Assembly: GCA_038248505.1 (NCBI GenBank)
Contig: JBBRXJ010000058.1
Location: 1-23,018 of the forward strand
Length of the DNA stretch: 23,018 nt
From: JBBRXJ01 sp038248505
GTDB taxonomy: Bacteria; Bacteroidota; Bacteroidia; Bacteroidales; JBBRXJ01
Direction: 5' to 3'
Positions within the stretch are counted from its first letter, which is position 1. The number at the start of each line of letters is the position of its first letter. Of this stretch, positions 22,970 through 23,018 are shown one piece after another. Made by a program: the position numbers and the translations under genes. The notes below the pieces were generated by a model. It was not told the origin of the DNA, searched no databases, and was given only the letters and a program-made list of their open reading frames with translations.

Positions 22970-23018
22970 ATGAAAAATACACAAAACATCGGGTTTGCAG
23001 ATTTGGCAATACAAGGAA
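22970..23018 (+). CDS. Transposase start, partial (IS5-like)
   Basis: The 16 codons MKNTQNIGFADLAIQG are all that lies within the window. The opening MKNTQ(N/H)xGxADLA(I/V)Q resembles the N-terminus of IS5-superfamily transposases common in Bacteroidota. It lies 89 bases inside the IS terminus, an ordinary distance. No catalytic residue is reached, so family assignment is tentative. Confidence 0.6.
   Translation, partial: MKNTQNIGFADLAIQG

Larger units (their letters stand above)
22881..23018 (+). mobile_element. Left end of an insertion sequence (IS5-like), runs off window
   Basis: The element begins with GAGACCGTTGCAA at 22881-22893, directly after the broken receptor frame. It continues with an AT-rich leader to a transposase start at 22970. 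The other terminus and the target duplication lie beyond the window. The family is suggested by the transposase N-terminus only. Confidence 0.7.

Noticed and set aside
1..23018. CRISPR arrays, tRNA or rRNA genes, riboswitches
   Set aside because: No regularly spaced repeats, no cloverleaf-like or rRNA-like sequence, and no recognisable aptamer core was seen on reading both strands. A covariance-model scan was not possible.

Overview
The window looks like a piece of a Bacteroidota chromosome. It is AT-rich. It carries a SusC/SusD outer-membrane pair, a fused MurF-alanine racemase and a kinase-RapZ fusion of the kind I associate with this phylum. Several genes are preceded by the phylum's -7 promoter motif TAnnTTTG, and start sites lack clear Shine-Dalgarno sequences. 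Nearly all of it is ordinary housekeeping DNA. I did not find a convincing new system. The accessory signals are at the two ends.

Layout, left to right. The window opens inside purA (adenylosuccinate synthetase), whose first ~116 bases do not look like purA. A strong terminator follows, then a phosphofructokinase with pyrophosphate-type active-site residues, then an FKBP prolyl-isomerase lipoprotein with its own terminator. Three minus-strand genes follow: a TerB/J-domain co-chaperone, coaE, and an aminoglycoside-phosphotransferase-fold kinase fused to a RapZ C-terminal domain. A plus-strand SusC/SusD pair (6854-11526) meets the minus-strand murF-alr fusion tail to tail. murF-alr and a Tat-exported sugar isomerase diverge from a perfect palindrome built from two opposed -7 boxes. 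The isomerase is followed by a CNNM/CorC-type membrane protein.

The second half is mostly minus strand: glmM with its own near-leaderless promoter, a conserved-looking unknown protein, and a tight four-gene operon (sigma-54 activator, lptE, an unknown TPR-like protein, secG) ending in a terminator. Much of the window serves the envelope: cell-wall precursors (MurF-Alr, GlmM, probably the kinase-RapZ protein), LPS assembly (LptE), secretion (SecG) and nutrient uptake (SusCD).

From about 21.7 kb to the right edge the DNA is mobile-element wreckage. It holds a possible short gene remnant, a decayed IS1595-type transposase start, a truncated TonB-receptor N-terminus, the last 42 codons of another TonB receptor, and the left end plus first codons of an intact-looking insertion sequence that runs off the window. 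One 13-bp sequence, GAGACCGTTGCAA, marks both this IS end and the edge of the IS1595 remnant.
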